Shown one piece after another: positions 56,394 through 64,000 of a stretch of DNA of 64,000 nt (the stretch's first letter is position 1; each line of letters begins with the position of its first letter). Made by a program: the position numbers and the translations under genes. The notes beneath the pieces are model-generated. The model did not search any database. It saw only the letters and a program-made list of their open reading frames with translations, and was not told the origin of the DNA. Source of the stretch: Tepidamorphaceae bacterium (GTDB lineage Bacteria; Pseudomonadota; Alphaproteobacteria; Rhizobiales; Tepidamorphaceae); NCBI GenBank assembly GCA_028279445.1, contig JANQNT010000024.1, positions 62,001-126,000 on the forward strand, in the 5' to 3' direction.

Positions 56394-57722
56394 ATGGCGA
56401 CGGGTTTCGATCTCCTCTTCAAGGGTGGCACGCTGGTCAATCACGATGGCCGTGCCGAGCGCGACATCGGTGTGCGGGACGGTCGCATCGCCGATATCGG
56501 CGACATCCCGGCCGACCAGGCCGGCGAGGTGATCGACTGCACCGGCCTGCATATCCTGCCCGGCGTGATCGATTCGCAGGTCCACTTCCGCGAGCCCGGC
56601 ATGGAGCACAAGGAAGATCTGGAATCGGGGTCGCGCGGCGCCGTCATGGGTGGCGTCACCGCCGTTTTCGAGATGCCCAACACCAAGCCGCTGACGGTTA
56701 CCGCTGCGGCACTTGAGGACAAGCTCGCCCGCGCCAGGGGCCGCATGCACTGCGACCACGCCTTCTTCGTCGGCGGCACGCACGACAACGCAAAGGACCT
56801 GCCGGAACTGGAACGGCTGCCCGGCTGCTCCGGCGTGAAGGTCTTCATCGGCTCGTCGACTGGCGACCTGATGGTCGAGGACGATGGCGGGCTTGAGCAG
56901 ATCCTGTCGCGCATCAAGCGGCGCGCCTCGTTCCATGCCGAGGACGAGCCGCGCCTGCGCGAGAGGAAGTCGCTATGCGTCACCGGCGACCCGTCCAGCC
57001 ACCCGGTGTGGCGCGACGTCGAAGCCGCTGTGATGGCGACCAACCGGCTGATCGCCATTGCCCGGCGCACCGGTGCGCGCATCCACGTGCTGCACATCTC
57101 CACCGGCGACGAGATGGATATCCTGATGGCCAACAAGGACGTCGCCACCGTCGAGGTGACGCCGCAGCATCTCACGCTGGAGGCGCCGGACTGCTACCAG
57201 CGGCTCGGCACCCACGCGCAGATGAACCCGCCGGTGCGCGATGGCGTGCACCGCGCGCGCATCTGGCAGGGCGTCACCGACGGCACCGTCGATGTGCTGG
57301 GTTCCGATCACGCGCCGCATACGCTGGAGGAAAAGGCGGGCACCTACCCCGACGTTCCCTCGGGCATGACGGGGGTGCAGACGCTGGTGCCGATCATGCT
57401 TGACCACGTCAACGCAGGCAGCCTGACGCTGGAGCGTTTCGTCGATCTGTCCAGCCATGGCCAGGCGCGCATCTTCGGCATCGCCCGCAAGGGTCGCATC
57501 GCGGCGGGCAACGATGCCGACTTCACCATCGTCGACATGAAGCGCCGCCGCACCATCACCGCCGACTGGATCGAGTCCAAGTCGAAATGGACCCCTTACG
57601 AAGGCATGGAGGTCACCGGCTGGCCGATCGGTACGGTGATCCGCGGCAACAAGGTGATGTGGGAGGATGAACTGCTGGCGCCTTCGCTCGGCCAGCCGGT
57701 GCAGTTCGTCGAGACGCTGTAG
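56394..57722 (+). CDS. Dihydroorotase (amidohydrolase family)
   Basis: Cyclises carbamoyl-aspartate to dihydroorotate in pyrimidine synthesis, or a related cyclic-amide reaction. 442 residues. Metal and substrate marks: DSQVHFREPGMEHKED near residue 60, GVKVFIGSSTGDL with the carbamylated lysine near 152, HVLHISTGDE near 235, and VLGSDHAPHTLEEK near 302. It lacks a linked aspartate carbamoyltransferase here. Some alphaproteobacterial proteins of this group act as dihydroorotase, others as hydantoinases. ATG 56394 follows AAAGGGTGG; an upstream frame from 56325 is arginine/proline-rich without family match. Confidence 0.88.
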   Translation: MATGFDLLFKGGTLVNHDGRAERDIGVRDGRIADIGDIPADQAGEVIDCTGLHILPGVIDSQVHFREPGMEHKEDLESGSRGAVMGGVTAVFEMPNTKPLTVTAAALEDKLARARGRMHCDHAFFVGGTHDNAKDLPELERLPGCSGVKVFIGSSTGDLMVEDDGGLEQILSRIKRRASFHAEDEPRLRERKSLCVTGDPSSHPVWRDVEAAVMATNRLIAIARRTGARIHVLHISTGDEMDILMANKDVATVEVTPQHLTLEAPDCYQRLGTHAQMNPPVRDGVHRARIWQGVTDGTVDVLGSDHAPHTLEEKAGTYPDVPSGMTGVQTLVPIMLDHVNAGSLTLERFVDLSSHGQARIFGIARKGRIAAGNDADFTIVDMKRRRTITADWIESKSKWTPYEGMEVTGWPIGTVIRGNKVMWEDELLAPSLGQPVQFVETL

Positions 57723-57730
57723 CAACCGCC

Positions 57731-58258
57731 GTGGCGCGGGATGTCGACATCCGGGACGCCGCGTCCAGCGATTTCGTCGCCCTGGATGCGCTCTACCCGG
57801 CCGCATTCCCCGACGAGGACTTGCTGGGCGTCGTGCACGCGCTTTCGCAGGACCGTGCCGACGTGCTCTCGCTCGTCGCTGTGGATGGCTCGGGGCTGGC
57901 CGGCCATGTGGCTTTCACGCGCTGTGCGGTTGCCGGTACCGGTGCCGAGGCGGCGTTGCTGGGACCGCTCGCGGTCTCTCCCGACCGGCAGCGGCAAGGC
58001 ATCGGGCGCGCGCTTGTCGAGGCAGGCGTGACGCGGATGACGCAAGCCGGCGTTGCGCTGATCTGCGTGCTCGGCGACCCGGCTTACTACGGCAGACTGG
58101 GGTTCACGCCTGAACGCGATATCGCCCCGCCCTATCCGATGCCGGAAGACTGGCGCGATGCCTGGCAATCGCTGCGATTGGATCAAGGCGCAAACCAACT
58201 CCGCGGCGTGCTGAACGTCCCCGCGCCCTGGGATGTCGAGGAGCTATGGCGGCCATGA
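57731..58258 (+). CDS. GNAT N-acetyltransferase (YhbS-like)
   Basis: A 175-residue acetyltransferase: VRDAASSDFVALDALYPAAFPDED-like start, the acetyl-CoA loop LGPLAVSPDRQRQGIGRALV near residue 75, and VLGDPAYYGRLGFTPE near 118. The YhbS subgroup usually acetylates amines or stress-related small molecules; the target is unknown. GTG 57731 is 8 bases after the dihydroorotase stop, so it is probably co-transcribed. Confidence 0.85.
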   Translation: MARDVDIRDAASSDFVALDALYPAAFPDEDLLGVVHALSQDRADVLSLVAVDGSGLAGHVAFTRCAVAGTGAEAALLGPLAVSPDRQRQGIGRALVEAGVTRMTQAGVALICVLGDPAYYGRLGFTPERDIAPPYPMPEDWRDAWQSLRLDQGANQLRGVLNVPAPWDVEELWRP

Positions 58259-58375
58259 GCTTGCCCCTCTCGCGACTGCTTGCATCGTATCGTTACGGCA
58301 GGTAGCTTTTACCAAAGCAGAACCGTCGCGCAAAGCTAACAAATCCAAAATCAAACAAATCATGTAATAATTATT

Positions 58376-59695
58376 ATGATTATGAGACTATCATATATAT
58401 TATTAATTTGTATGTTGGCGGCTTCTTGTGGCAAAAATTTGAACAGTAAGGTCGTAGATTGCGCAAATGAAGCAATTTATGGAAAAGATATACGGCCATG
58501 TATTGCGGCGTTAAAAGAAGAGGGCTTATCCGAGGAAGAGAATATATACGCCCACTATGCGTCGATGATTATCAATGCAAGAAATGATAATTTGGATCAG
58601 GCGCAAGCCCATATCCAGAGCATATCCGAGATCGATCCCAAGTCGCATTTTATCGATCGGGCAAGAGCCGCCCTTCACCTCTCGGGTGGCAGGCATAATG
58701 AGGCGATGACCGCCATCGAGGCCGCGATCAAGCGGGCGCCGGATGTTCGGGGGCTGTATGCAATCCGCGGTGCGATAAAGGTCCGGACGAATGGTTGTGA
58801 GGCGGCGATCGCCGACTACGACCGTGCTCTGGACAACGATGGTGACGCGCCCTCCGACAGAGTTTTCCCGCCGGCAAGGTACCATCTGCATCGAGGGTAT
58901 TGTTGGCATGTACTGAAGAAGTACGAAGACGCGATCACCGACTACAACAAATATGTAGAGCTATATCCCGGCGACCAGGCTGGAGCGGGGTGGCGATCCA
59001 TCACGTATGTGTTCAACGGCGAGTTCGACAAGGCGCTTGCAGATCTGGAGCGCGTTACGCTGCCGGAAGCCAAGCCGCCTGGATACGTAATGACGGGGCT
59101 TCGCGCGCACGACAGCCTCTACTTTGGTCCCGCAAGGGAGAACTACGAAAACGGCGTATATTACACACTGACCACGATGCAGCGGGTGACCGAGAAGGTC
59201 ACGCCGGTCAACGATGTCGGTGTCGCCGGGCGTAGGGAGCAACTCTTCGCGAAAAGCCGCTTCAACAAGCCGGAGATGCTTGTCGCGCTGGAGATGGGAT
59301 TGCTCCCGGTCGGTGCCAAGGAGTTCAAGCCGGATCAGATTGCCTTTGCGACGATGTACTTCGGAAAACTGATCAACGTCATGAATCAGTTGAACGACCC
59401 GTTCTGTAACGCCGCGATCAAGAATCTCGACGATTTTGTCGCCCAGCTTGCATACGCATCGAATTTCTTCTCCACGTTCGCGCGCGCCGTGCAACAGGAC
59501 GGGGTGAATTTCTTTGCCGCGTTGCTCGGGGGCGTGCTGATCAACGCGGTCGTCGAGGAACAGGCGACCGAGGACGCGGTCATGCTGGTCGGGCTGCATG
59601 GCTGCGACAGCGAGGTGGTGCTCGATATCCTCCGTCACGGATCGAAACTGATCCACTGGAGCGGCGACATAGCCAAGCTGAAGCGCGGGGACTGA
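58376..59695 (+). CDS. TPR-containing lipoprotein, likely acquired
   Basis: A 439-residue protein with a lipoprotein signal peptide (MIMRLSYILLICMLAAS then Cys). Tetratricopeptide-like helices follow: HIQSISEIDPKSHFIDRARA, AMTAIEAAIKRAPDVRGLYA, AIADYDRALDN, HLHRGYCWHVLKKYEDAITD, AGAGWRSITYVFNGEFDKAL. The C-terminal half is not recognised. The upstream 60 bases and first 80 or so codons are strikingly AT-rich, with ATA, TTA and AAT codons unlike every neighbour, then composition rises. This suggests horizontal transfer or a chimaeric gene. ATG 58382 is an alternative start. Confidence 0.78.
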   Translation: MIMRLSYILLICMLAASCGKNLNSKVVDCANEAIYGKDIRPCIAALKEEGLSEEENIYAHYASMIINARNDNLDQAQAHIQSISEIDPKSHFIDRARAALHLSGGRHNEAMTAIEAAIKRAPDVRGLYAIRGAIKVRTNGCEAAIADYDRALDNDGDAPSDRVFPPARYHLHRGYCWHVLKKYEDAITDYNKYVELYPGDQAGAGWRSITYVFNGEFDKALADLERVTLPEAKPPGYVMTGLRAHDSLYFGPARENYENGVYYTLTTMQRVTEKVTPVNDVGVAGRREQLFAKSRFNKPEMLVALEMGLLPVGAKEFKPDQIAFATMYFGKLINVMNQLNDPFCNAAIKNLDDFVAQLAYASNFFSTFARAVQQDGVNFFAALLGGVLINAVVEEQATEDAVMLVGLHGCDSEVVLDILRHGSKLIHWSGDIAKLKRGD

Positions 59696-59702
59696 ATCGA
59701 CG

Positions 59703-60272
59703 ATGACGAGCGAAGAGCATGCCCGCAGAAACCGGATGCTGATCGTCTATGCGGTGTTCGAGTTCCTGAGCGTCTTTGTGATCGGGTTTGCTGCGGCGAT
59801 GGTCGTTGCGCCGCCTGGTCAACCGTTGTGGTTCGAGGTCTGGGTCAAGAATGTCGATATTGCGCCCGGGATCGTCGGCATCGCCGGCGCATTCATCGGT
59901 TATATGGGGCGCTATCTGAGGCGGCATCGGACACGGGAACTGGCCGGTGACGAAGCCATGGCCCTGGCGGCCATCAGGGGGACGAGCGCAAGCGGGGCGG
60001 CGATCACCGAGGAACAGGATCGCCTGTTTCGTTCGATCGTGTCCTGGAGGACATTCCGCAACCGGTCCGCGTGGACCGGGTTCCTCCTGATCATGGGTTT
60101 TCTTGGCTGCGCAGCGGCCGGCGCGTTCTATGCCGCGTACTGGGGCCTGACCAACAATGAGCCTGTCTGGCAGTGGTCGGGGCTGATTATTGGCGTGCTA
60201 ATCGTGCTGTCGATGATTCGCGGATACCTGGAGCGGCCGCCAAGCCTCGCTCGGTTCGATATGTCGCTATAG
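59703..60272 (+). CDS. Hypothetical four-helix membrane protein
   Basis: A 189-residue protein with helices near residues 13-37, 50-67, 122-145 and 155-173. Between helices 2 and 3 is a charged cytoplasmic loop (YLRRHRTRELAGDEAMALAA). A short N-terminal polar lead and ending PPSLARFDMSL. No family recognised. It begins 7 bases after the TPR lipoprotein stop, so the two are a transcriptional pair that may function together at the envelope. Confidence 0.72.
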   Translation: MTSEEHARRNRMLIVYAVFEFLSVFVIGFAAAMVVAPPGQPLWFEVWVKNVDIAPGIVGIAGAFIGYMGRYLRRHRTRELAGDEAMALAAIRGTSASGAAITEEQDRLFRSIVSWRTFRNRSAWTGFLLIMGFLGCAAAGAFYAAYWGLTNNEPVWQWSGLIIGVLIVLSMIRGYLERPPSLARFDMSL

Positions 60273-60315
60273 CGGTTCGGTATGCCATCCCGGCAAGCAC
60301 ACACGGCATAGGTTT

Positions 60316-60331
60316 ACGTTTACGTAAACGT
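60316..60331. promoter_or_regulatory. 16-bp palindrome between convergent genes
   Basis: ACGTTTACGTAAACGT is perfectly self-complementary and ends on the first base of the convergent gene stop codon. It lies 43 bases after the 4TM gene stop. It is not a GC-rich terminator; it resembles a transcription-factor site (MerR-type LiuR sites look somewhat similar as I recall), though location at two 3' ends is unusual. Confidence 0.4.
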
Positions 60332-60975
60332 CAATCACCAGACAGCAGGAAGTACCACGTTCCGTCCGGGCCGATGCCGAGGCGGAAGAACGTGTACTGC
60401 CCGGCGTGGCCGGCCATGTCCTCCTTATCCGCCGGCGTGATGATGCGAAACAGGTCGACCTCCTGTTCCGGCGTCAGCTCGGCGAAGGGAATCGCCGCGA
60501 AGTAGGGCCACACATAGGCCTCGCGCGAGGTGCCGGGCTCCACGTGGGCATAGCCGGCGTCCAGAACTTCCAGCAGGATCGCGAGGATTTCGCGGCCGTC
60601 AGGGTCGCCCGACAGGCTGCGCAGGTGGGCGATCAGGTCGGTTTCCTGGTCCTGGCCCATTGCCGGGGGAAACTCGCTTTGCTCGATCACCGGCAGCATG
60701 GCATCGATGTTGCCGCTTTGCGCCGCCTCGATGATCGCCGTACGGGTGCGTCGCACCGCTTCGGGCAAGGCGGCGATATTCTTCGAGACAGTGGGCAGTG
60801 TGTCCGCGCCGAGACCAGGCAGACCCGGTAGATCGGTCTCGCTGTCGCGCGTCGGGGGCTCGATGGGCACGGTCTGCACCCGGTTTGCGGCGACGGCCCC
60901 GCTGGCCAGGCAGATGATCAGTGCCGCCGAGGCGAGCATCGTGATGGCGAATGTGGCCGGCCGATCAGTTCGCAT
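60331..60975 (-). CDS. Exported hypothetical protein
   Basis: A 214-residue protein with a signal peptide (FAITMLASAALIICLASGA then an AVAAN cleavage). A proline-rich segment follows (VPIEPPTRDSETDLPGLPG), then helical sequence (LPEAVRRTRTAIIEAAQSG, DLIAHLRSLSG) and a final domain YVWPYFAAIPFAELTPEQ with GPDGTWYFLLSGD at the end. Function unknown; a conserved partner of TIGR02301 genes in rhizobia, as I recall. ATG 60975 overlaps the upstream gene by 11 bases; the frame could extend further but without a signal. Confidence 0.75.
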   Translation of the reverse strand: MRTDRPATFAITMLASAALIICLASGAVAANRVQTVPIEPPTRDSETDLPGLPGLGADTLPTVSKNIAALPEAVRRTRTAIIEAAQSGNIDAMLPVIEQSEFPPAMGQDQETDLIAHLRSLSGDPDGREILAILLEVLDAGYAHVEPGTSREAYVWPYFAAIPFAELTPEQEVDLFRIITPADKEDMAGHAGQYTFFRLGIGPDGTWYFLLSGD

Positions 60976-61402
60976 AGCGGCTGGACACCTGGGCGGCGAT
61001 CTGCGCGCCCTCGCGCACGAACCGGTCGGCCAGCAGCCGCGAGGCGTCGGTGCAGGCGGCATGGGTGCGTTCATGGCCGCGATAGCCGCGGTTGAAGCCG
61101 TCGACGAAGCGCGCGCGCCGTGCCGCGCTCGGCTTCTCCGCATCGATCAGCGCTTGCATCCTGTCGCGCCAGACCTGCTCCTCGTTTGCCGCTCCGCACA
61201 GGTTGCGCAGGTAGTGTATAGCGCCGAGGATTTCCGCCAGCCGCACGAGCTGGTCGTCATAGGGCGCGGCACGTTCTGTCGGTTGTGCCGGCGTGCCGGC
61301 GTTCTGGGCGGCCGCAGGCGCGATCGCAGCCGTGGTCGCCAGAGCGGCCGCAATCAATGCCGCCGCGCCCGTGCGTCCCCATCTGTGAAAGCCTGTCACC
61401 AT
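60965..61402 (-). CDS. TIGR02301-like exported protein
   Basis: A 145-residue exported protein with a signal (GAAALIAAALATTAAIAPAAAQ) and a body typical of the TIGR02301 family of rhizobia: YDDQLVRLAEILGAIHYLRN, LCGAANEEQVWRDRMQALID and FVDGFNRGYRGHERTHAACT, with two cysteines likely bonded. Role unknown. Starts at 61453 and 61483 are possible but less good for a signal peptide. It overlaps the downstream gene, so they form an operon. Confidence 0.75.
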   Translation of the reverse strand: MVTGFHRWGRTGAAALIAAALATTAAIAPAAAQNAGTPAQPTERAAPYDDQLVRLAEILGAIHYLRNLCGAANEEQVWRDRMQALIDAEKPSAARRARFVDGFNRGYRGHERTHAACTDASRLLADRFVREGAQIAAQVSSRYAN

Positions 61403-61554
61403 GTCCAACCTTGTGACAGCGGCACGCGATGCGCGCAACCGCAACAGACCCATCAGCCTTAAGGCTGCCGGCTTGCGCCGCAACCATGTGCCGGGATGAC
61501 GGCGGCAAGATAACGGCTCAGGGTCCGGACCCCAGTGTCAGGACCCCACGGTCC

Positions 61555-62604
61555 CTACTGCCCCGGCTGCGCCTGCACGATACGGCCTTGCGGGTGGAAC
61601 GCCCGATAGACGAAGGCGAAGGTCACATCATGCACGACGTCGCTCGCGGTGCCGTTGTCCTGCCGGGTGACTATGACGTTGCCGACATCCTTGCCCTCGG
61701 CGACACGCCTGGTATCGAGCGCCGATGCCTGACCGGGCCTGTAGGTGAAGGTGAAGCCGTCGATCTCGACCTCGCCGCGCTCCACCAGCAAAGCCAGCGA
61801 CACGGCGAGCCCGGCATGCGCTCCCTTCAGCGCCACGACGCGGGCCATCGGGGCGATGTCATCGGGCAGGCTGCCGTCGTAGAGCGCGTAAGGTGCCGCG
61901 CGGCTGTCGTAGCCGACATACGGGTTGTTGCCGTAAGGCCGCCGGAACCCCTCCGGAATGTTCAGCACCTCGCCGTCGGGAAAGCGGTCCCGGAACAATG
62001 CAAATGCCTCGATCCGCACGGGGATCAGTTCAAGCTGCTTGCCGGCATGCATGCCGACGATGCCGGCACCGTCGAACTGCTGCCACCAACTGTCGCTTGA
62101 GCGGTCGTACATCACCAGGTTGGACTTGCGCAGCAGGCCGGTGGTGCCGAATTCCAGCGCCTCGCCATCGACGCGCCGGTCGAACGCAATGGCCGTATTG
62201 CACAGCGGGCAATAGGTCACCGTCACCGGCACGCTGGCGATCTCGTCGTTGACGATCTCGTGGAAGGTGACGATGCCGAGCGGATAGGCGCGCGCGGTGC
62301 CATCGATGGCGATGGAGACCACCGGCTCGGCGTCCGCGAGATCGCTCACCTCCGACACCGGGCGATAGGTCGGCGCATCGATCGACGGGATTCCGTCGCG
62401 CGGCGGGCCGCCGAAGCCGACCTCGGTCAGATCGATCCGGGTGTTGGAGAAATCGGTCTTCCAGCCCTGTGTCTGCCAGATCTCGATCAGCTCTGCCGCG
62501 GTGTGCTCGCGCGCAATCGCCTGCGCGGTCAGCGAGACCGCGACCAGGAGCAGGATGACGACGGCCACCGTGAGGCGGGCGCACGCGCGCTCGGCGAGGG
62601 TCAT
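61555..62604 (-). CDS. DUF3179 domain protein
   Basis: A 349-residue exported protein with a signal helix (VAVVILLLVAVSLTAQAIA). The DUF3179 body has FGGPPRDGIPSID, DLADAEPVVSIAIDGTARAYPL and VTVTYCPLCNTAIAFDRR, with a CxxC pair resembling a metal or disulfide motif. Then SWWQQFDGAGIVG and NPYVGYDSRAAPY follow. The family is widespread but its biochemistry is unknown to me. An intergenic gap (61403-61554) before it carries GGGTCCGGACCC-type short palindromes near 61519-61531. Confidence 0.85.
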   Translation of the reverse strand: MTLAERACARLTVAVVILLLVAVSLTAQAIAREHTAAELIEIWQTQGWKTDFSNTRIDLTEVGFGGPPRDGIPSIDAPTYRPVSEVSDLADAEPVVSIAIDGTARAYPLGIVTFHEIVNDEIASVPVTVTYCPLCNTAIAFDRRVDGEALEFGTTGLLRKSNLVMYDRSSDSWWQQFDGAGIVGMHAGKQLELIPVRIEAFALFRDRFPDGEVLNIPEGFRRPYGNNPYVGYDSRAAPYALYDGSLPDDIAPMARVVALKGAHAGLAVSLALLVERGEVEIDGFTFTYRPGQASALDTRRVAEGKDVGNVIVTRQDNGTASDVVHDVTFAFVYRAFHPQGRIVQAQPGQ

Positions 62605-62679
62605 GCAGCCATCATTACCCCAAAGCGCCTCGACAGGCGGGTCAAAGCCGCGTGAGCACAGCTCGGTCCGAACCCTGGT

Positions 62680-63114
62680 TCAGGACGTGGCGAGGGTCGC
62701 TGCGCTGGCGATGATCCGCCTGGCATTGGCGGTCATGTCGTAGGCCGGCAGATCGTCGGCGCTGACCCAGGCGACCGCGGCGGCGTCACTGGCGGCACTG
62801 GCGGTCCCGGACAGATAGCGCGCCGCAAAGTTGACGATGACGTAATGGTGGCCCGCGGCTTCATGCGGCATCACCTCCAGCGCCTCCACCTGAGCGACGA
62901 TGTGCGCTTCGACACCGGTTTCCTCGTGCAGTTCGCGCAGGGCAGCCGCCCGCAGCGTCTCGCCGTGCTCCACCTGGCCGCCCGGCAGGCTCCACAGGAA
63001 CGGCGGTTTGGCGCGCTTGACGAGCAGCACCTCGCCGGCGCGGAAAACGGCGACGGACGCCGCCACGATGGGCCGCGCCGTTGGGTCATCGGTGGGAGGA
63101 ATGCTGGCTGACAT
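62680..63114 (-). CDS. Nudix hydrolase
   Basis: A 144-residue pyrophosphohydrolase. The full Nudix box G-x5-E-x7-REL-x-EETG-V is present (GGQVEHGETL then RAAALRELHEETGV) around residues 45-68. A typical ADP-ribose/nucleoside diphosphate-type substrate is possible but unpredictable. Downstream gene in sequence of exported hypotheticals; in rhizobia a Nudix gene often lies by TIGR02301, as here. Confidence 0.9.
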   Translation of the reverse strand: MSASIPPTDDPTARPIVAASVAVFRAGEVLLVKRAKPPFLWSLPGGQVEHGETLRAAALRELHEETGVEAHIVAQVEALEVMPHEAAGHHYVIVNFAARYLSGTASAASDAAAVAWVSADDLPAYDMTANARRIIASAATLATS

Positions 63115-63171
63115 GATGGCATTATAGGGCGTGCAGGCCCGGTCTGGCGCGGCAGATGCGCCGATACAGTG

Positions 63172-63654
63172 TCAGAACATCGCATCCACGGCCGCCTGGG
63201 CCTCGCCGATCGGCTGGGTGGCGCGGCCGCGCGCGTCGAACCCGTGAATGATGCCGTTGAGACGCCCCAGCATGCTGCGCGCCGCGATCAGCGTCTCCTC
63301 GGTCATCAGGCTGAGGTGCTGATTGTCGCCGCGCTCCGCCGTGGAGACGATCTGGGCAACGGCCTGGCTCAGGAAGCCGTCGAGTTCGGCGGTGGTTTGC
63401 TCGAACGCATGGCGGCTGTCGGGCGGGACCTGCGTATAGGCGTCGATGACCTCGCCGGCGATGGACAGCCCGGAGTCGCGGAAGTGCTCCACATAGCTCT
63501 TCGGCGCCCAGTGGCGCGCGTCCGCGACGCAATCAGGCATCGACGGGATCAGCTCGATGAGCATGACGATCTCGTTGTAGTGATTGAGATAGTCGGTCGC
63601 GAGCCCGGTTTGCGGGTGGACACCCTCGATATGGGCGAAGGAAGCTGTGGACAT
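63172..63654 (-). CDS. Hypothetical alpha-helical protein
   Basis: A 160-residue soluble protein without signal or membrane helix. Predicted helical throughout: YLNHYNEIVMLIELIPSMPD, HAFEQTTAELDGFLSQAVAQ, EETLIAARSMLGRLNGII, then an Ala/Gln-rich end. It may be a small conserved protein of alphaproteobacteria. No motif suggests a function. Divergent from the SRAP gene across 168 bases. Confidence 0.7.
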   Translation of the reverse strand: MSTASFAHIEGVHPQTGLATDYLNHYNEIVMLIELIPSMPDCVADARHWAPKSYVEHFRDSGLSIAGEVIDAYTQVPPDSRHAFEQTTAELDGFLSQAVAQIVSTAERGDNQHLSLMTEETLIAARSMLGRLNGIIHGFDARGRATQPIGEAQAAVDAMF

Positions 63655-63822
63655 GCGACGTCACTTCACGCGGCAACACGACGATGACGCCAATATGCGC
63701 CGGGTCGTTTAACATCCGCTGAATGCTCGGTGGGTGAGTCGGATGGAACAGCAGGAAGAAACTGCGGGCTGGAACCGCGGAACAGGAACACCTGCTTCCA
63801 GGACAGGGGGACAACGCCGGCC

Positions 63823-64000
63823 ATGTGCGGACGCTTCGTTCTGAGATCGTCGCCTGAGGAAGTGCGCAGGACCTTCGGTCATTGGCAGCAGCCGAACTTT
63901 CCGCCGCGCCACAACATCGCGCCGACGCAGCCCATTGCGATTCTACGCGCCGGCGAGACGCCCGGCGCGGCGCCGGACTTCGCATTGGTGCGCTGGGGTC
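63823..64000 (+). CDS. SOS response-associated peptidase (SRAP/HMCES/YedK), 5' part
   Basis: Recognises abasic sites in single-stranded DNA and crosslinks through Cys2. The visible 59 residues start MCGRFVLRSSPEEVRRTF, with the catalytic Cys2 exposed after Met removal, then HNIAPTQPIAILR, the second family motif. Cut by the window end. An AGGGGGA ribosome site is about 11 bases upstream. Triple GAAC words lie in the upstream region but not with the alphaproteobacterial LexA spacing. Confidence 0.9.
   Translation, partial: MCGRFVLRSSPEEVRRTFGHWQQPNFPPRHNIAPTQPIAILRAGETPGAAPDFALVRWG

Noticed and set aside
60316-60331. LiuR-type operator controlling branched-chain amino acid catabolism
   Set aside because: The palindrome resembles such sites, but it is at two gene 3' ends and no catabolic genes are nearby.
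63655-63822. SOS (LexA) box upstream of the SRAP gene
   Set aside because: GAAC words occur at spacings of 2, 4 and 10 bases but not the alphaproteobacterial N7 spacing, so a LexA site is not supported.

Overview
The window is about 65% GC and carries housekeeping gene neighbourhoods that I recognise from Hyphomicrobiales (Rhizobiales) Alphaproteobacteria. These include hisS-hisZ-hisG with an extended HisG, ialB/tldD next to the cox operon, thrC-M16 peptidase-GNAT-EAL, ispH-thrB-rnhA-peroxiredoxin, a TIGR02301-type gene, DUF1127, and short palindromic repeats of the CCGAAAA...TTTTCGG kind. I cannot fix the genus. The split glycine dehydrogenase (gcvPA/gcvPB) is a useful distinguishing trait. 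No rRNA, tRNA, CRISPR array, transposase or phage gene was seen, so this is a chromosomal core segment with small accessory patches.

Layout. 1-2872: end of hisS, then hisZ and hisG. 2894-13246: a Tat-exported family 3 glycosidase, an outer-membrane-like protein, two hydrolases, ubiA, rsmE, gshA, an EamA transporter, a LysR regulator and a DUF1127 protein. 13364-18642 (mostly minus strand): a methionine-rich DUF937 protein, a MATE pump, two tiny duplicated lipoproteins, tldD and an IalB-family protein. 19215-25903: aa3-type cytochrome oxidase with assembly factors (coxB, coxA, ctaB, coxF-like, ctaG, coxC, DUF983, SURF1). 25937-32284: thrC, an M16 peptidase, a GNAT enzyme and a 7TM-PAS-GGDEF-EAL protein. 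32523-38038: AlgH, a DsbD-N domain protein, peroxiredoxin, rnhA, thrB, ispH and a lipoprotein. 38123-43441: a tandem glycine riboswitch driving gcvT-gcvH-osmC-gcvPA-gcvPB. 43663-48559: ppdK, meaB and a SleB-type cell wall hydrolase. 48721-54091: accessory genes (MFS, Tat-exported agmatine deiminase family, TetR, AcuI-like reductase, VOC, MarR) bounded by repeats. 54195-56244 (minus): YgfZ-HD-tyrosine phosphatase operon. 56394-60272: dihydroorotase, GNAT, and an AT-rich foreign-looking pair (TPR lipoprotein plus 4TM protein). 60331-63654 (minus): exported hypotheticals, DUF3179, Nudix. 63823-end: start of an SRAP/HMCES gene.

The signals I consider most interesting are mainly non-coding or very small. 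(a) Two microlipoprotein units of 52 and 28 residues share lipobox, Shine-Dalgarno, promoter-like boxes and identical spacing. (b) A two-hairpin repeat family shows compensatory stem changes between copies, and one copy adjoins a 23-bp repeat that supplies the last residues of a MarR protein. (c) A glycine riboswitch has an explicit 10-bp alternative pairing that can sequester the gcvT start region, ahead of an operon with an inserted osmC gene. (d) Twin palindromic operators lie at the MarR promoter. (e) An AT-rich lipoprotein/membrane pair looks transferred. Functions are assigned from recognisable motifs only. No database search or folding program was run.
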